Shown here: one piece after another, positions 42,846 through 56,500 of the stretch | Position numbering within the stretch: position 1 is the first letter of the stretch | Layout of the letters: each line of letters begins with the position of its first letter | Assembly (NCBI GenBank): GCA_030998225.1 | Contig: JAPYXD010000742.1 | Span: forward strand, 3,410,001-3,474,000 | Source: Diplolepis rosae | Taxonomy: Eukaryota; Arthropoda; Insecta; Hymenoptera; Diplolepididae | Length of the DNA stretch: 64,000 nucleotides | Direction of reading: 5' to 3' | Translations under genes and position numbers: made by a program | The notes under the pieces: model-generated | The model's database searches: none | What the model was told of the DNA's origin: nothing | What the model saw: only the letters and a program-made list of their open reading frames with translations

Positions 42846-44338
42846 TGTTACGTCACAGCGAATGAATATCGCTGTTTCGCGCGAATATCTGAGCAAACAG
42901 ATATATTCTTAAATCTATTGTCTTGATCCCTCGAGCGGCAAAGAAATCAAGTCAGTGGGAGCTTGCCTGGTTCAAAAAGTTGAAACTTACCTCTATTTTC
43001 TTCGTATTCGTAAGTTATATAAACACAAGTGGAGAATGGATTGGAGGGGATGGAGGAAAAAGGGTTTTGCGGATGATAAAAATTTGATCAACGAGATTTG
43101 CTATATAATACTGTAAAATATATTCTAAACTTACATATACAGGTTATCTTACTGTCTCGGCCATTACATCGAGGAAAATTCCTAGCACATTCATAAGTCC
43201 ACGGTGGTTGATTCTTGCACAATAAAACACTTCTTTAATTTAACGAACTTCGTGAAACAACTATTTTTAAATCTAATTGAATTCAACAACTAAGTTAGTC
43301 ATACACTAAATAAAATAATTCTTTATGTTAACAACTATTCTTAAATTTAATAGGACCTAACTGCTCGCGGAAGCTACGGTAGGAATTTAAACATTTAACC
43401 GGATAGCGCGTTTTCAGCTGATGAGCTGCGAAACCCGATAGGTCGTACCTACTTCGCAACGCGTTTACAGTAGTTGAAACTGACGATGTTTATAATATTA
43501 TTGCCAAAATTGAACTGATTGCCAAAGTCCGTGAAAACCTCCGTGACACCCCGAGTTCCTACCCCCACTTGATGAACTGGCCCAAAGGGTGGGGGTTGGA
43601 AAAGTGGAGGTGGAAAGGAATAACGAGAGTCCAAATTGGCTAGTTTGGTCTGGAAAATTCGGCTGACTCATTTATTGAGTCTTACCTGTATCCTCAGGAC
43701 AACGGCGATAAACGGTACCCTTAGATAGATTCAAAGACAATCTGTACTTATATTATGTACCTTGTCCGCCTGCTAGAGGCGGAGGCTATTGTGCCTTATT
43801 GGTCTAATAGACCTTTAGGGTCGTTTAAGGTTTGTCGAACATTCGTTTCGCCTCAATGTTTTATGGTGTTCAAAATAATTTGTGTATTTCCAACTCAAAA
43901 ATATTTATGGACCCTCTTTCAAAGTCCAATTCTTGTAACGATATGGACGGTGAGGATTTTAGGGAAAACCAGTAATAAATATTGATGATGGGTAAAACCC
44001 AAAAAAGCCCCGGAGCCCATCACAGAGATCAGCAATCATGTTCATCTGGGTGTTAGCAATTTAACAGAATTGTCAAACTTGGCAAAGATGATTCGGTTAG
44101 AATGCGCATACAATAAATATCCAGATAATCCTACGAAAATTACATTCTACAAGCCTAGATTAATAATATAAAATCATATTGGCGTTATTAAGCATATAAC
44201 ATTTAAACAAACACATGTATTCTATATCAATTTACTAGATACGACATGATAATATTTTATTCTATTCCTTTCTGCATTCCCAGATTCTAGCGTTAGTCTA
44301 GAAGGACTTGTGAGCTCGAGACATCTCGGGACATCACA
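42846..44338. mobile_element. Solo-LTR-like insertion in the satellite
   Basis: The 1493-bp insert begins TGTTACGTCACAGCG and ends CGGGACATCACA, giving TG...CA termini that are imperfect inverted repeats (TGTTACGTC against TGTGATGTC). It is flanked by AAAG on both sides (42842-42845 and 44339-44342). Removing the insert and one AAAG restores the satellite unit exactly. A 4-bp duplication fits an LTR retrotransposon of the Ty3/gypsy type. No gene is inside; the small frames at 43449-43634 and 43755-43985 have no motif. Confidence 0.8.
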
Positions 44339-45318
44339 AAAGACAATTGACGTTTTTTAAATAAGTAGGGAAAAATCAGGTAACCTACCCTTATACGAAA
44401 ACCACCTAAAATCGGCCATTTCGTATCGAGGGCGTAAATAATAATTTTTTTTAACCTCTGAAAAATAAGCTTAGCCAAATACAAGATGATTCACGTTTTT
44501 TAAAAAAGTCGGAAAAAATTGGGTAACCTTCCCTTATACGAAAATCACCTAAAATCGGCAATTTTGTATGGAGGGCGTGAATAATACATTTTTTTAAAAG
44601 TCTTAAAAATAAGCTTAGCCGAAAGAAAGACAATTGACGTTTTTTAAATAAGTAGGGAAAAATCAGGTAACCTACCCTTATACGAAAACCACCTAAAATC
44701 GGCCATTTCGTATCGAGGGCGTAAATATTACATTTTTATAGAAGTCTTAAAAATAAGCTTAGGAGAATACGAGAGAAATGACGTTTTTTAAAAAAGTAGG
44801 AAAAAATCAGGTAACCTACCCTTGTACGAAAATCACCTAAAATCGGCATTTTCGTATCGAGGGCGTGAATAATACATTTTTTTAAAAGTCTTAAAAATAA
44901 GCTTAGCCGAAAAAAAGACAATTGACGTTTTTTAAATAAGTAGGGAAAAATCAGGTAATCTCCCCTTATGCGAAAACCACCTAAAATCGGCCATTTCGTA
45001 ATGAGGGCGTAAATAGTATTTTTTTTTAACCTGTGAAAAATAGATAGTTATATAATAAAGATATAATTGGGTAACCTACCCTTGTACGAAAATCACCTAA
45101 AATCGGCAATTTTGTATGGAGGGCGTGAATAATACATTTTTTTAAAAGTCTTAAAAATAAGCTTAGCCGAAAGAAAGACATTTGACGTTTTTTAAATAAG
45201 TAGGGAAAAATCAGGTAATCTCCCCTTATGCGAAAACCACCTAAAATCGGCCATTTCGTATCGAGGGCGTAAATAGTAATTTTTTTTAACCTGTGAAAAA
45301 TAAGCTTAGGCAAATAAG

Positions 45319-45577
45319 AGGGAAATGATAAAATATAATGATAATAATATATATAATGATAAAATAAGCAAAACTGTTTTTTAATGAAGCATAAGCTGCG
45401 CTATTCATATTTCCAAGGAACCTGCAGGATCATGTACTTACAGTTTTAAACGTTCAAATGAACGGAAAAAAAAAGTTTTTCAAAAATAAAATTTTTGTGA
45501 TATTTATGTTCAGGTGGCACAGGGTATACGATCTAGGGCAAAATATACCAAGTTTTTTTATTTCCTGACCAAAAAAC
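45319..45577. repeat. Left-flank segment inside the array, copy 2
   Basis: Near-identical to 40755-41013, including the GCATAAGCTGCGCTATTCAT and CAGGTGGCACAGGGTATACG phrases. It is preceded by a satellite unit cut short at AATAAG. Confidence 0.9.
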
Positions 45578-48260
45578 TACCCTTATACGAAAATCACCTA
45601 AAATCGGAAATTTCGTATCGAGGGCGTGAATAATAAGTTTTTTTAACCTCTGATCGAATAAGCTTAGGCGAATGGAAGACGATTGACGTTTTTAAAAAAG
45701 TAAGAAAAACTTGGGTAACCTACCCTTATACGAAAACCACCTAAAATCTGCCATTTCGTATCAAGGGCGTAAATATTACATTTTTATAGAAGTCTTAAGA
45801 ATAAGCTTAGGAGAATACGAGAGAAATGACATTTTTTTTAAAAAGTCGGAAAATATTGGGTAACCTACCCTTATACGAAAACCACCTAAAATCGGCTGTT
45901 TTGTATCGAGGGCGTAAATAATAAATTTTTTTAACCTCTTAAAAATAAGCTTAGCCGTAAACAAGACGATTGACGTTCTCAAAACAAGTCGGAAAAATTT
46001 GGGTAACCTACCCTTATACGAAAATAACCTAAAATTGGCCATTTCCTATCGAGGGCGTGAATAATAAATTTTTTTAACCCCTTAAAAATAAGCTTAGCCG
46101 TAAACAAGACGATTGACCTTCTCAAAACAAGTCGGAAAAATTTGGGTAACCTAGCCTTATACGAAAATAACCTATAATTGGCCATTTCGTATCTTGGGCG
46201 TAAATAATAAATTTTTTTAATATCTGAAAAAAAGCTTAGCCGAAAACATGACGATTGAAATTTTTTTTAAAAGTCGGAAAGAATTAGGTAACTCACCCTA
46301 ATACGACAATCACCTAAAATCTGCCATTTCATATTGAGGGCGTAAATAATATCGGCGTAAATAATACATTTCTTTTAAGCTTCTAAAAATAAGTTTAGCC
46401 GAAAACAAGACGATTGACGTTTTTAAAAAAGTCTGGGAAAAATCGGTTTACATACCCTTATACGAAAATCACCTAAAATCGGCCATTTCGTATCGAGGGC
46501 GTAAATATTACATTTTTTTAAAAGTCTTAAAAATAAGCTTAGCCGAAAAAAAGACAATTGACGTTTTTTAAAAAAGTAGAAAAAAATCAGGTAACCTACC
46601 CTTATACGAAAATATCTTAAATCGGCCATTTCGTATCGAGGGCGTAAATAATATATTTTTTAACCTCTGAAAAATAAGCTTAGGCAAATACGAGACGATT
46701 GAAGTTTTTTAAATTAGTCGGAAAAAATTGGCTAACCTAGTCTTATACGAAAATCACCTAAAATCGGCCATTTCGTATCGAGGGCGTAAATAGTAATTTT
46801 TTTTAACCTGTGAAAAATAAGCTTAGGCAAATACGAGATGATTCACGTTTTTTAAAAACGTAAGAAATAATTGGGTAACCTACCCTTATACGAAAATCAC
46901 CTAAAATCGGCAATTTCGTATCGAGGACGTGAATAAAAATTTTTTTTAACCTCTGAAAAAGAAGCTTAGGGAAATACGAGATGATTTTTTTGAAAAAGTC
47001 GGAAATAATTGGGTAACCTACCTTTATACGAAAATCACCTAAAATCGGCATTTCGTTTCAAGGGCGTGAATAATACATTTTTTTAAAAGTCTTAAAAATA
47101 AGCTTAGCCGAAAAAAAGACAATTGACGTTTTTTAAAAAAGTAGAAAAAAATCAGGTAACCTACCCTTATACGAAAATATCCTAAATCGGCCATTTCGTA
47201 TCGAGGGCGTAAATAATATATTTTTTAACCTCTGAAAAATAAGCTTAGGCAAATACGAGACGATTCACGTTTTTGAAAAAGTCGGAAATAATTGGGTAAC
47301 CTACCCTTATATAAAAATCACCTACAAATGGCCATTTCGTATCGAGGGCGTAAATAATAAATTTTTTTAACCTCTGAAAAATAAGCTTAGCCGAAAACAT
47401 GACGATTGACATTTTTGTTAAAGTTGGAAAGAATTAGGTAACCAACCCTAATACGACAATCACCTAAAATCGGCCATTTTCGTATCGAGGGCGTAAATAT
47501 TACATTTTTTTAAAAGTCTTAAAAATAAGCTTAGCCGAAAAAAAGACAATTGACGTTTTTTAAAAAAGTAGAAAAAAATCAGGTAACCTACCCTTATACG
47601 AAAATATCCTAAATCGGCCATTTCGTATCGAGGGCGTAAATAATATATTTTTTAACCTCTGAAAAATAAGCTTAGGCAAATACGAGACGATTGAAGTTTT
47701 TTCAAATAGTCGGGAAAAATTGGCTAACCTACTCTTATACGAAAATCACCTTAAATCGGCCATTTTCGTGTCGAGGGCATGAATAATAAATTTTTTTAAA
47801 AGTCTTAAAGATAAGCTTAGCCGAAAAAAATACAATTGACGTTTTTTAAAAAAGTAGGAAAAAATCAGGTAACCTACCCTTATACGAAAACCACCTAAAA
47901 TCGGCCATTTCGTATCGAGGGCGTAAATATTACATTTTTATAGAAGTCTTAAAAATAAGCTTAGGAGAATACGAGAGAAATGACGTTTTTTAAAAAAGTA
48001 GGAAAAAATCAGGTAACCTACCCTTATACGAAAATCACCTAAAATCGGCATTTTCGTATCGAGGGCGTGAATAATACATTTTTTTAAAAGTCTTAAAAAT
48101 AAGCTTAGCCGAAAAAAAGACAATTGACGTTTTTTAAATAAGTAGGGAAAAATCAGGTAATCTCCCCTTATGCGAAAACCACCTAAAATCGGCCATTTCG
48201 TAATGAGGGCGTAAATAGTATTTTTTTTTAACCTGTGAAAAATAAGCTTAGGCAAATAAG

Positions 48261-48518
48261 AGGGAAATGATAAAATATAATGATAATAATATATATAATG
48301 ATAAAATACGCAAAACTGTTTTTTAATGAAGCATAAGCTGCGCTATTTATATTTCCAAGGAACCTGCAGGATCATGTACTTACAGTTTTAAACGTTCAAA
48401 TGAACGGAAAAAAAAAGTTTTTCAAAAATAAAATTTTTGTGATATTTATGTTCAGGTGGCACAGGGTATACGATCCAGTGCAAAATATACCAAGTTTTTT
48501 TATTTCCTGACCAAAAGA
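48261..48518. repeat. Left-flank segment inside the array, copy 3
   Basis: Same segment again, 2942 bp after copy 2. The following 1.1 kb of satellite units also matches that after copy 2 at the same offset. Confidence 0.9.
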
Positions 48519-51500
48519 CTACCCTTATACGAAAATCACCTAAAATCGGAAATTTCGTATCGAGGGCGTGAATAATAAGTTTTTTTAACCTCTGATCGAA
48601 TAAGCTTAGGCAATTGCAAGACGAATGACTCTTTTAAAAAAGTAAGAAAAACTTGGGTAACCTACCCTTATACGAAAACCACCTAAAATCTGCCATTTCG
48701 TATCATGGGGGTAAATATTACATTTTTATAGAAGTCTTAAGAATAAGCTTAGGAGAATACGAGAGAAATGACATTTTTTTTAAAAAGTCGGAAAATATTG
48801 GGTAACCTACCCTTATACGAAAACCACCTAAAATCGGCTGTTGTGTATCGAGGGCGTAAATAATAAATTTTTTTAACCTCTTAAAAATAAGCTTAGCCGT
48901 AAACAAGACGATTGACGTTCTCAAAACAAGTCGGAAAAATTTGGGTAACCTACCCTTATACGAAAATAACCTAAAATTGGCCATTTCCTATCGAGGGCGT
49001 GAATAATAAATTTTTTTAACCCCTTAAAAATAAGCTTAGCCGTAAACAAGACGATTGACCTTCTCAAAACAAGTCGGAAAAATTTGGGTAACCTACCCTT
49101 ATACGAAAATAACCTAAAATTGGCCATTTCGTATCTTGGGCGTAAATAATAAATTTTTTTAATATCTGAAAAAAAGCTTAGCCGAAAACATGACGATTGA
49201 AATTTTTTTTAAAAGTCGGAAAGAATTAGGTAACTCACCCTAATACGACAATCACCTAAAATCTGCCATTTCATATTGAGGGCGTAAATAATATCGGCGT
49301 AAATAATACATTTCTTTTAAGCTTCTAAAAATAAGTTTAGCCGAAAACAAGACGATTGACGTTTTTAAAAAAGTCTGGGAAAAATCGGTTTACATACCCT
49401 TATACGAAAATCACCTAAAATCGGCCATTTCGTATCGAGGGCGTAAATATTACATTTTTTTAAAAGTCTTAAAAATAAGCTTAGCCGAAAAAAAGACAAT
49501 TGACGTTTTTTAAAAAAGTAAGAAAAACTTGGGTAACCTACCCTTATACGAAAACCACCTAAAATCGGCAATTTTGTATCGAGGGCGTGAATAATAAGTT
49601 TTTTTAACCTCTGATCAAATAAGCTTAGGCAATTACAAGACGATTGACGTTTTTTAAAAAAGTAAGAAAAACTTGGGTAACCTACCCTTATACGAAAACC
49701 ACCTAAAATCGGCAATTTTGTATCGAGGGCGTGAATAATAAGTTTTTTTAACCTCTGATCAAATAAGCTTAGGCAATTACAAGACGATGGACATTTTTGA
49801 CAAAAGTAAGAAAAAATTGGGTAACCTACCCTTATACGAAAACCACCTAAAATCGGCTGTTTTGTATCGAGGGCGTAAATAATAAATTTTTTTAACCCCT
49901 TAAAAATAAGCTTAGCCGTAAACAAGACGATTGACGTTCTCAAAACAAGTCGGAAAAATTTGTGTAACCTACCCTTATACGAAAATCACCTAAAATCGGA
50001 AATTTCGTATCGAGGGCGTGAATAATAAGTTTTTTTAACCTCTGATCAATTAAGCTTAGGCAATTACAAAACGATTGACGTTTTTCAAAAAAGTAAGAAA
50101 AACTTGGGTAACCTACCTATATACGAAAACCACCTAAAATCGGCAATTTTGTATCGAGGGCGTGAATAATAAGTTTTTTTAACCTCTGATCAAATAAGCT
50201 TAGGCAATTACAAGACGATGGACATTTTTTACAAAAGTAAGAAAAAATTGGGTAACCTACCCTTATACGAAAACCACCTAAAATCGGCTGTTTTGTATCG
50301 AGGGCGTAAATAATAAATTTTTTTAACCCCTTAAAAATAAGCTTAGCCGTAAACAAGACGATTGACGTTCTCAAAACAAGTCGGAAAAATTTGTGTAACC
50401 TACCCTTATACGAAAATCACCTAAAATCGGAAATTTCGTATCGAGGGCGTGAATAATAAATATTTAACCTCTGAAAAAAAAGCTTAGCCGAAAACATGAC
50501 GATTGACATTTTTTTAAAAAGTCGGAAAGAATTAGGTAACTCACCCTATTACGACAATCACCTAAAATCTGCCATTTCATATTGAGGGCGTAAATAATAT
50601 CGGCGTAAATAATACATTTCTTTTAAGCTTCTAAAAATAAGTTTAGCCGAAAACAAGACGATTGACGTTTTTAAAAAAGTCTGGGAAAAATCGGTTTACA
50701 TACCCTTATACGAAAATCACCTAAAATCGGCCATTTCGTATCGAGGGCGTAAATATTACATTTTTTTAAAAGTCTTAAAAATAAGCTTAGCCGAAAAAAA
50801 GACAATTGACGTTTTTTAAAAAAGTAGAAAAAAATCAGGTAACCTACCCTTATACGAAAATATCTTAAATCGGCCATTTCGTATCGAGGGCGTAAATAAT
50901 ATATTTTTTAACCTCTGAAAAATAAGCTTAGGCAAATACGAGACGGTTGAAGTTTTTTAAATTAGTCGGAAAAAATTGGCTAACCTACTCTTATACGAAA
51001 ACCACCTAAAATCGGCAATTTCGTATCGAGGGCGTAAATAGTAATTTTTTTTAACCTGTGAAAAATAAGCTTAGGCAAATACGAGATGATTCACGTTTTT
51101 TAAAAACGTAAGAAATAATTGGCTAACCTACTCTTATACGAAAATCACCTAAAATCGGCCATTTCGTATCGAGGGCGTAAATAATAAATTTTTTTAACCT
51201 CTGAAAAAAAAGCTTAGCCGAAAACATGACGATTGACATTTTTTTTTAAAGTTGGAAAGAATTAGGTTACCCACCCTTATACGAAAATCACCTAAAATCG
51301 TCAATTTAGTATCGAGGGCGTGAATAATACATTTTTTTAAAAGTCTTAAAAATAAGCTTAGCCGAAAAAAAGACAATTGACGTTTTTTAAAAAAGTAGAA
51401 AAAAATCAGGTAACCTACCCTTATACGAAAATATCCTAAATCGGCCATTTCGTATCGAGGGCGTAAATAATATATTTTTTAACCTCTGAAAAATAAGCTT

Positions 51501-53529
51501 AGGCAAATACGAGACGATTGAAGTTTTTGAAAAAGTCGGAAATAATTGCGTAACCTACCCTTATATAAAAATCACCTACAAATGGCCATTTCGTATCGAG
51601 GGCGTAAATAATAAATTTTTTTAACCTCTGAAAAATAAGCTTAGCCGAAAACATGACGATTGACATTTTTTTTTAAAGTTGGAAAGAATTAGGTAACCCA
51701 CCCTAATACGACAATCACCTAAAATCGGCCATTTCGTATCGAGGGCGTAAATATTACATTTTTTTAAAAGTCTTAAAAATAAGCTTAGCCGAAAAAAGAC
51801 AATTGACGTTTTTTAAAAAAGTAGAAAAAAATCAGGTAACCTACCCTTATACGAAAATATCCTAAATCGGCCATTTCGTATCGAGGGCGTAAATAATATA
51901 TTTTTTAACCTCTGAAAAATAAGCTTAGGCAAATACGAGACGATTGAAGTTTTTCAAATAGTCGGGAAAAATTGGCTAACCTACTCTTATACGAAAATCA
52001 CCTTAAATCGGCCATTTTCGTGTCGAGGGCATGAATAATAAATTTTTTAAAAGTCTAATAAATAAGCTTAGCCGAAAAAAAGACAATTGACGTTTTTTAC
52101 AAAAGTAAGAAAAAATTGGGTAACCTACCCTTATACGAAAATATCTTAAATCGGCCATTTCGTATCGAGGGCGTAAATAATATATTTTTTAACCTCTGAA
52201 AAATAAGCTTAGGCAAATACGAGACGATTGAAGTTTTTTAAATTAGTCGGAAAAAATTGGCTAACCTACTCTTATACGAAAATCACCTAAAATCGGCCAT
52301 TTCGTATCGAGGGCGTAAATAGTAATTTTTTTTAACCTGTGAAAAATAAGCTTAGGCAAATACGAGATGATTCACGTTTTTTAAAAACGTAAGAAATAAT
52401 TGGGTAACCTACCCTTATACGAAAATCACCTAAAATTGGCCATTTCGTATCGAGGGCGTGAATAAAATTTTTTTTTAACCTCTGAAAAATAAGCTTAGGG
52501 AAATACGAGATGATTCACGTTTTTGAAAAAGTCGGAAATAATTGCGTAACCTACCCTTATATAAAAATCACCTACAAATGGCCATTTCGTATCGAGGGCG
52601 TAAATAATAAATTTTTTTAACCTCTGAAAAATAAGCTTAGCCGAAAACATGACGATTGACATTTTTTTTTAAAGTTGGAAAGAATTAGGTAACCCACCCT
52701 AATACGACAATCACCTAAAATCGGCCATTTCGTATCGAGGGCGTAAATATTACATTTTTTTAAAAGTCTTAAAAATAAGCTTAGCCGAAAAAAAGACAAT
52801 TGACGTTTTTTAAAAAAGTAGAAAAAAATCAGGTAACCTACCCTTATACGAAAATATCCTAAATCGGCCATTTCGTATCGAGGGCGTAAATAATATATTT
52901 TTTAACCTCTGAAAAATAAGCTTAGGCAAATACGAGACGATTGAAGTTTTTTCAAATAGTCGGGAAAAATTGGCTAACCTACTCTTATACGAAAATCACC
53001 TTAAATCGGCCATTTTCGTGTCGAGGGCATGAATAATAAATTTTTTTAAAAGTCTTAAAAATAAGCATAGCCGAAAAAAATACAATTGACGTTTTTTAAA
53101 AAAGTAGGAAAAAATCAGGTAACCTACCCTTATACGAAAATCACCTAAAATCGGAAATTTCGTGTCGAGGGCGTAAGTAATATATTTTTTAAACTCTGAT
53201 CAAATAAGCTTAGGCAATTACAAAACGATTGACGTTTTTCAAAAAAGTAAGAAAAACTTGGGTAACCTACCCTTATACGAAAATAACCTAAAATCGGCAA
53301 TTTCGTATCTTGGGCGTGAATAATAAGTTTTTTTTAACCTCTGATCAAATAAGCTTAGGCAATTACAAGACGATGGACGTTTTTTATAAAAGTTGGAAAA
53401 AATCTGGTAACCTACCCTTATACGAAAACCACCTAAAATCGGCCATTTCGTATCGAGGGCGTAAATAATAAATTTTTTTAACCCCTTAAAAATAAGCTTA
53501 GCCGTAAACAAGACGATTGACGTTCTCCA

Positions 53530-56500
53530 AAACAAGTCGGAAAAATTTGGGTACTCCTACCCTTATACGAAAATAACCTAAAATTGGCCATTTCGTATCT
53601 TGGGCGTAAATAATAAATTTTTAACCTCTGAAAAAAAAGCTTAGCCGAAAACATGACGATTGACATTTTTTTAAAAAGTCGGAAAGAATTAGGTAACTCA
53701 CCCTAATACGACAATCACCTAAAATCTGCCATTTCATATTGAGGGCGTAAATAATATCGGCGTAAATAATACATTTCTTTTAAGCTTCTAAAAATAAGTT
53801 TAGCCGAAAACAAGACGATTGGCGTTTTTAATAAAGTCTGGGAAAAGATTGGTTTACCTACCCTTATACGAAAATCTCCTAAAATCGGCAATTTCCTATC
53901 GAGGGCGTGAATAATACATTTTTTTAAAGTCTTAAAAATAAGCTTTGCCGAAAAAAAGACAATTGACGTTTTTTAAATAAGTAGGGAAAAATCAGGTAAC
54001 CTACCCTTATACGAAAATATCCTAAATCGGACATTTCGTATCGAGGGCGTAAATAATATATTTTTTAACCTCTGAAAAATAAGGTTAGGCAAATACGAGA
54101 CGATCGAAGTTTTTTAAATTAGTCGGAAAAAATTGGCTAACCTACCCTTATACGAAAATAACCTAAAATTGGCCATTTCCTATCGAGGGCGTGAATAATA
54201 AATTTTTTTAACCCCTTAAAAATAAGCTTAGCCGTAAACAAGACGATTGACCTTCTCAAAACAAGTCGGAAAAATTTGGGTAACCTACCCTTATACGAAA
54301 ATAACCTAAAATTGGCCATTTCGTATCTTGGGCGTAAATAATAAATTTTTTTAATATCTGAAAAAAAGCTTAGCCGAAAACATGACGATTGAAATTTTTT
54401 TAAAAAGTCGGAAAGAATTAGGTAACTCACCCTAATACGACAATCACCTAAAATCTGCCATTTCATATTGAGGGCGTAAATAATATCGGCGTAAATAATA
54501 CATTTCTTTTAAGCTTCTAAAAATAAGTTTAGCCGAAAACAAGACGATTGACGTTTTTAAAAAAGTCTGGGAAAAATCGGTTTACATACCCTTATACGAA
54601 AATCACCTAAAATCGGCCATTTCGTATCGAGGGCGTAAATATTACATTTTTTTAAAAGTCTTAAAAATAAGCTTAGCCGAAAAAAAGACAATTGACGTTT
54701 TTTAAAAAAGTAGAAAAAAATCAGGTAACCTACCCTTATACGAAAATATCTTAAATCGGCCATTTCGTATCGAGGGCGTAAATAATATATTTTTTAACCT
54801 CTGAAAAATAAGCTTAGGCAAATACGAGACGATTGAAGTTTTTTAAATTAGTCGGAAAAAATTGGCTAACCTACTCTTATACGAAAATCACCTAAAATCG
54901 GCCATTTCGTATCGAGGGCGTAAATAGTAATTTTTTTTAACCTGTGAAAAATAAGCTTAGGCAAATACGAGATGATTCACGTTTTTTAAAAACGTAAGAA
55001 ATAATTGGGTAACCTACCCTTATACGAAAACCACCTAAAATCGGCAATTTTGTATCGAGGGCGTGAATAATACATTTTTTTAAAAGTCTTAAAAATAAGC
55101 TTTGCCGAAAAAAAGACAATTGACGTTTTTTAAATAAGTAGGGAAAAATCAGGTAACCTACCCTTATACGAAAATATCCTAAATCGGCCATTTCGTATCG
55201 AGGGCGTAAATAATATATTTTTTAACCTCTGATCAAATAAGCTTAGGCAAATACGAGATGATTCACGTTTTTGAAAAAGTCGGAAATAATTGCGTAACCT
55301 ACCCTTATATAAAAATCACCTACAAATGGCCATTTCGTATCGAGGGCGTAAATAATAAATTTTTTTTAACCTCTGAAAAATAAGCTTAGCCGAAAACATG
55401 ACGATTGACATTTTTTTTTGAAGTTGGAAAGAATTAGGTAACCCACCCTAATACGACAATCACCTAAAATCGGCCATTTCATATCGAGGGCGTATATATT
55501 ACATTTTTTTTAAAGTCTTAAAAATAAGCTTAGCCGAAAGAAAGACAATTGACGTTTTTTAAAAAAGTAGAAAAAAATCAGGTAACCTACCCTTATACGA
55601 AAATATCCTAAATCGGCCATTTCGTATCGAGGGCGTAAATAATATATTTTTTAACCTCTGAAAAATAAGCTTAGGCAAATACGAGACGATTGAAGTTTTT
55701 TAAAATAGTCGGGAAAAATTGGCTAACCTACTCTTATACGAAAATCACCTTAAATCGGCCATTTTCGTTTCTAGGGCGTTAATATTAAATTTTTTTAAAA
55801 GTCTTAAAAATAAGCTTAGCCGAAAAAAATACAATTGACGTTTTTTAAAAAAGTAGGAAAAAATCAGGTAACCTACCCTTATACGAAAATCACCTAAAAT
55901 CGGACATTTCGTATCAAGGGCGTCAATAGTAATTTTTTTTAACCACTGATCAAATAAGCTTAGGCAATTACAAAACGATTGACGTTTTTCAAAAAAGTAA
56001 GAAAAACTTGGGTAACCTACCCTTATACGAAAATCGCCTAAAATCGGACATTTCGTATCGAGGGCGTGAATATTACATTTTTATAGAAGTCTTAAAAATA
56101 AGCTTAGCCGAAAAAAGACAATTGACGTTTTTTAAAAAAATTAGAAAAAAACCCGGTAACCTACCCTTATACGAAAATATCCTAAATCGGCCATTTCGTA
56201 TCGAGGGCGTGAATAATAAATTTTTTAACCTCTGAAAAATAAGCTTAGGCAAATACGAGACGATTGAAGTTTTTAAAATAGTCGGGAAAAATTGGCTAAC
56301 CTACTCTTATACGAAAATCACCTTAAATCGGCCATTTTCGTGTCGAGGGCATGAATAATAAATTTTTTTAAAAGTCTTAAAAATAAGCATAGCCGAAAAA
56401 AATACAATTGACGTTTTTTAAAAAAGTAGGAAAAAATCAGGTAACCTACCCTTATACGAAAATCACCTAAAATCGGAAATTTCGTATCGAGGGCGTGAAT

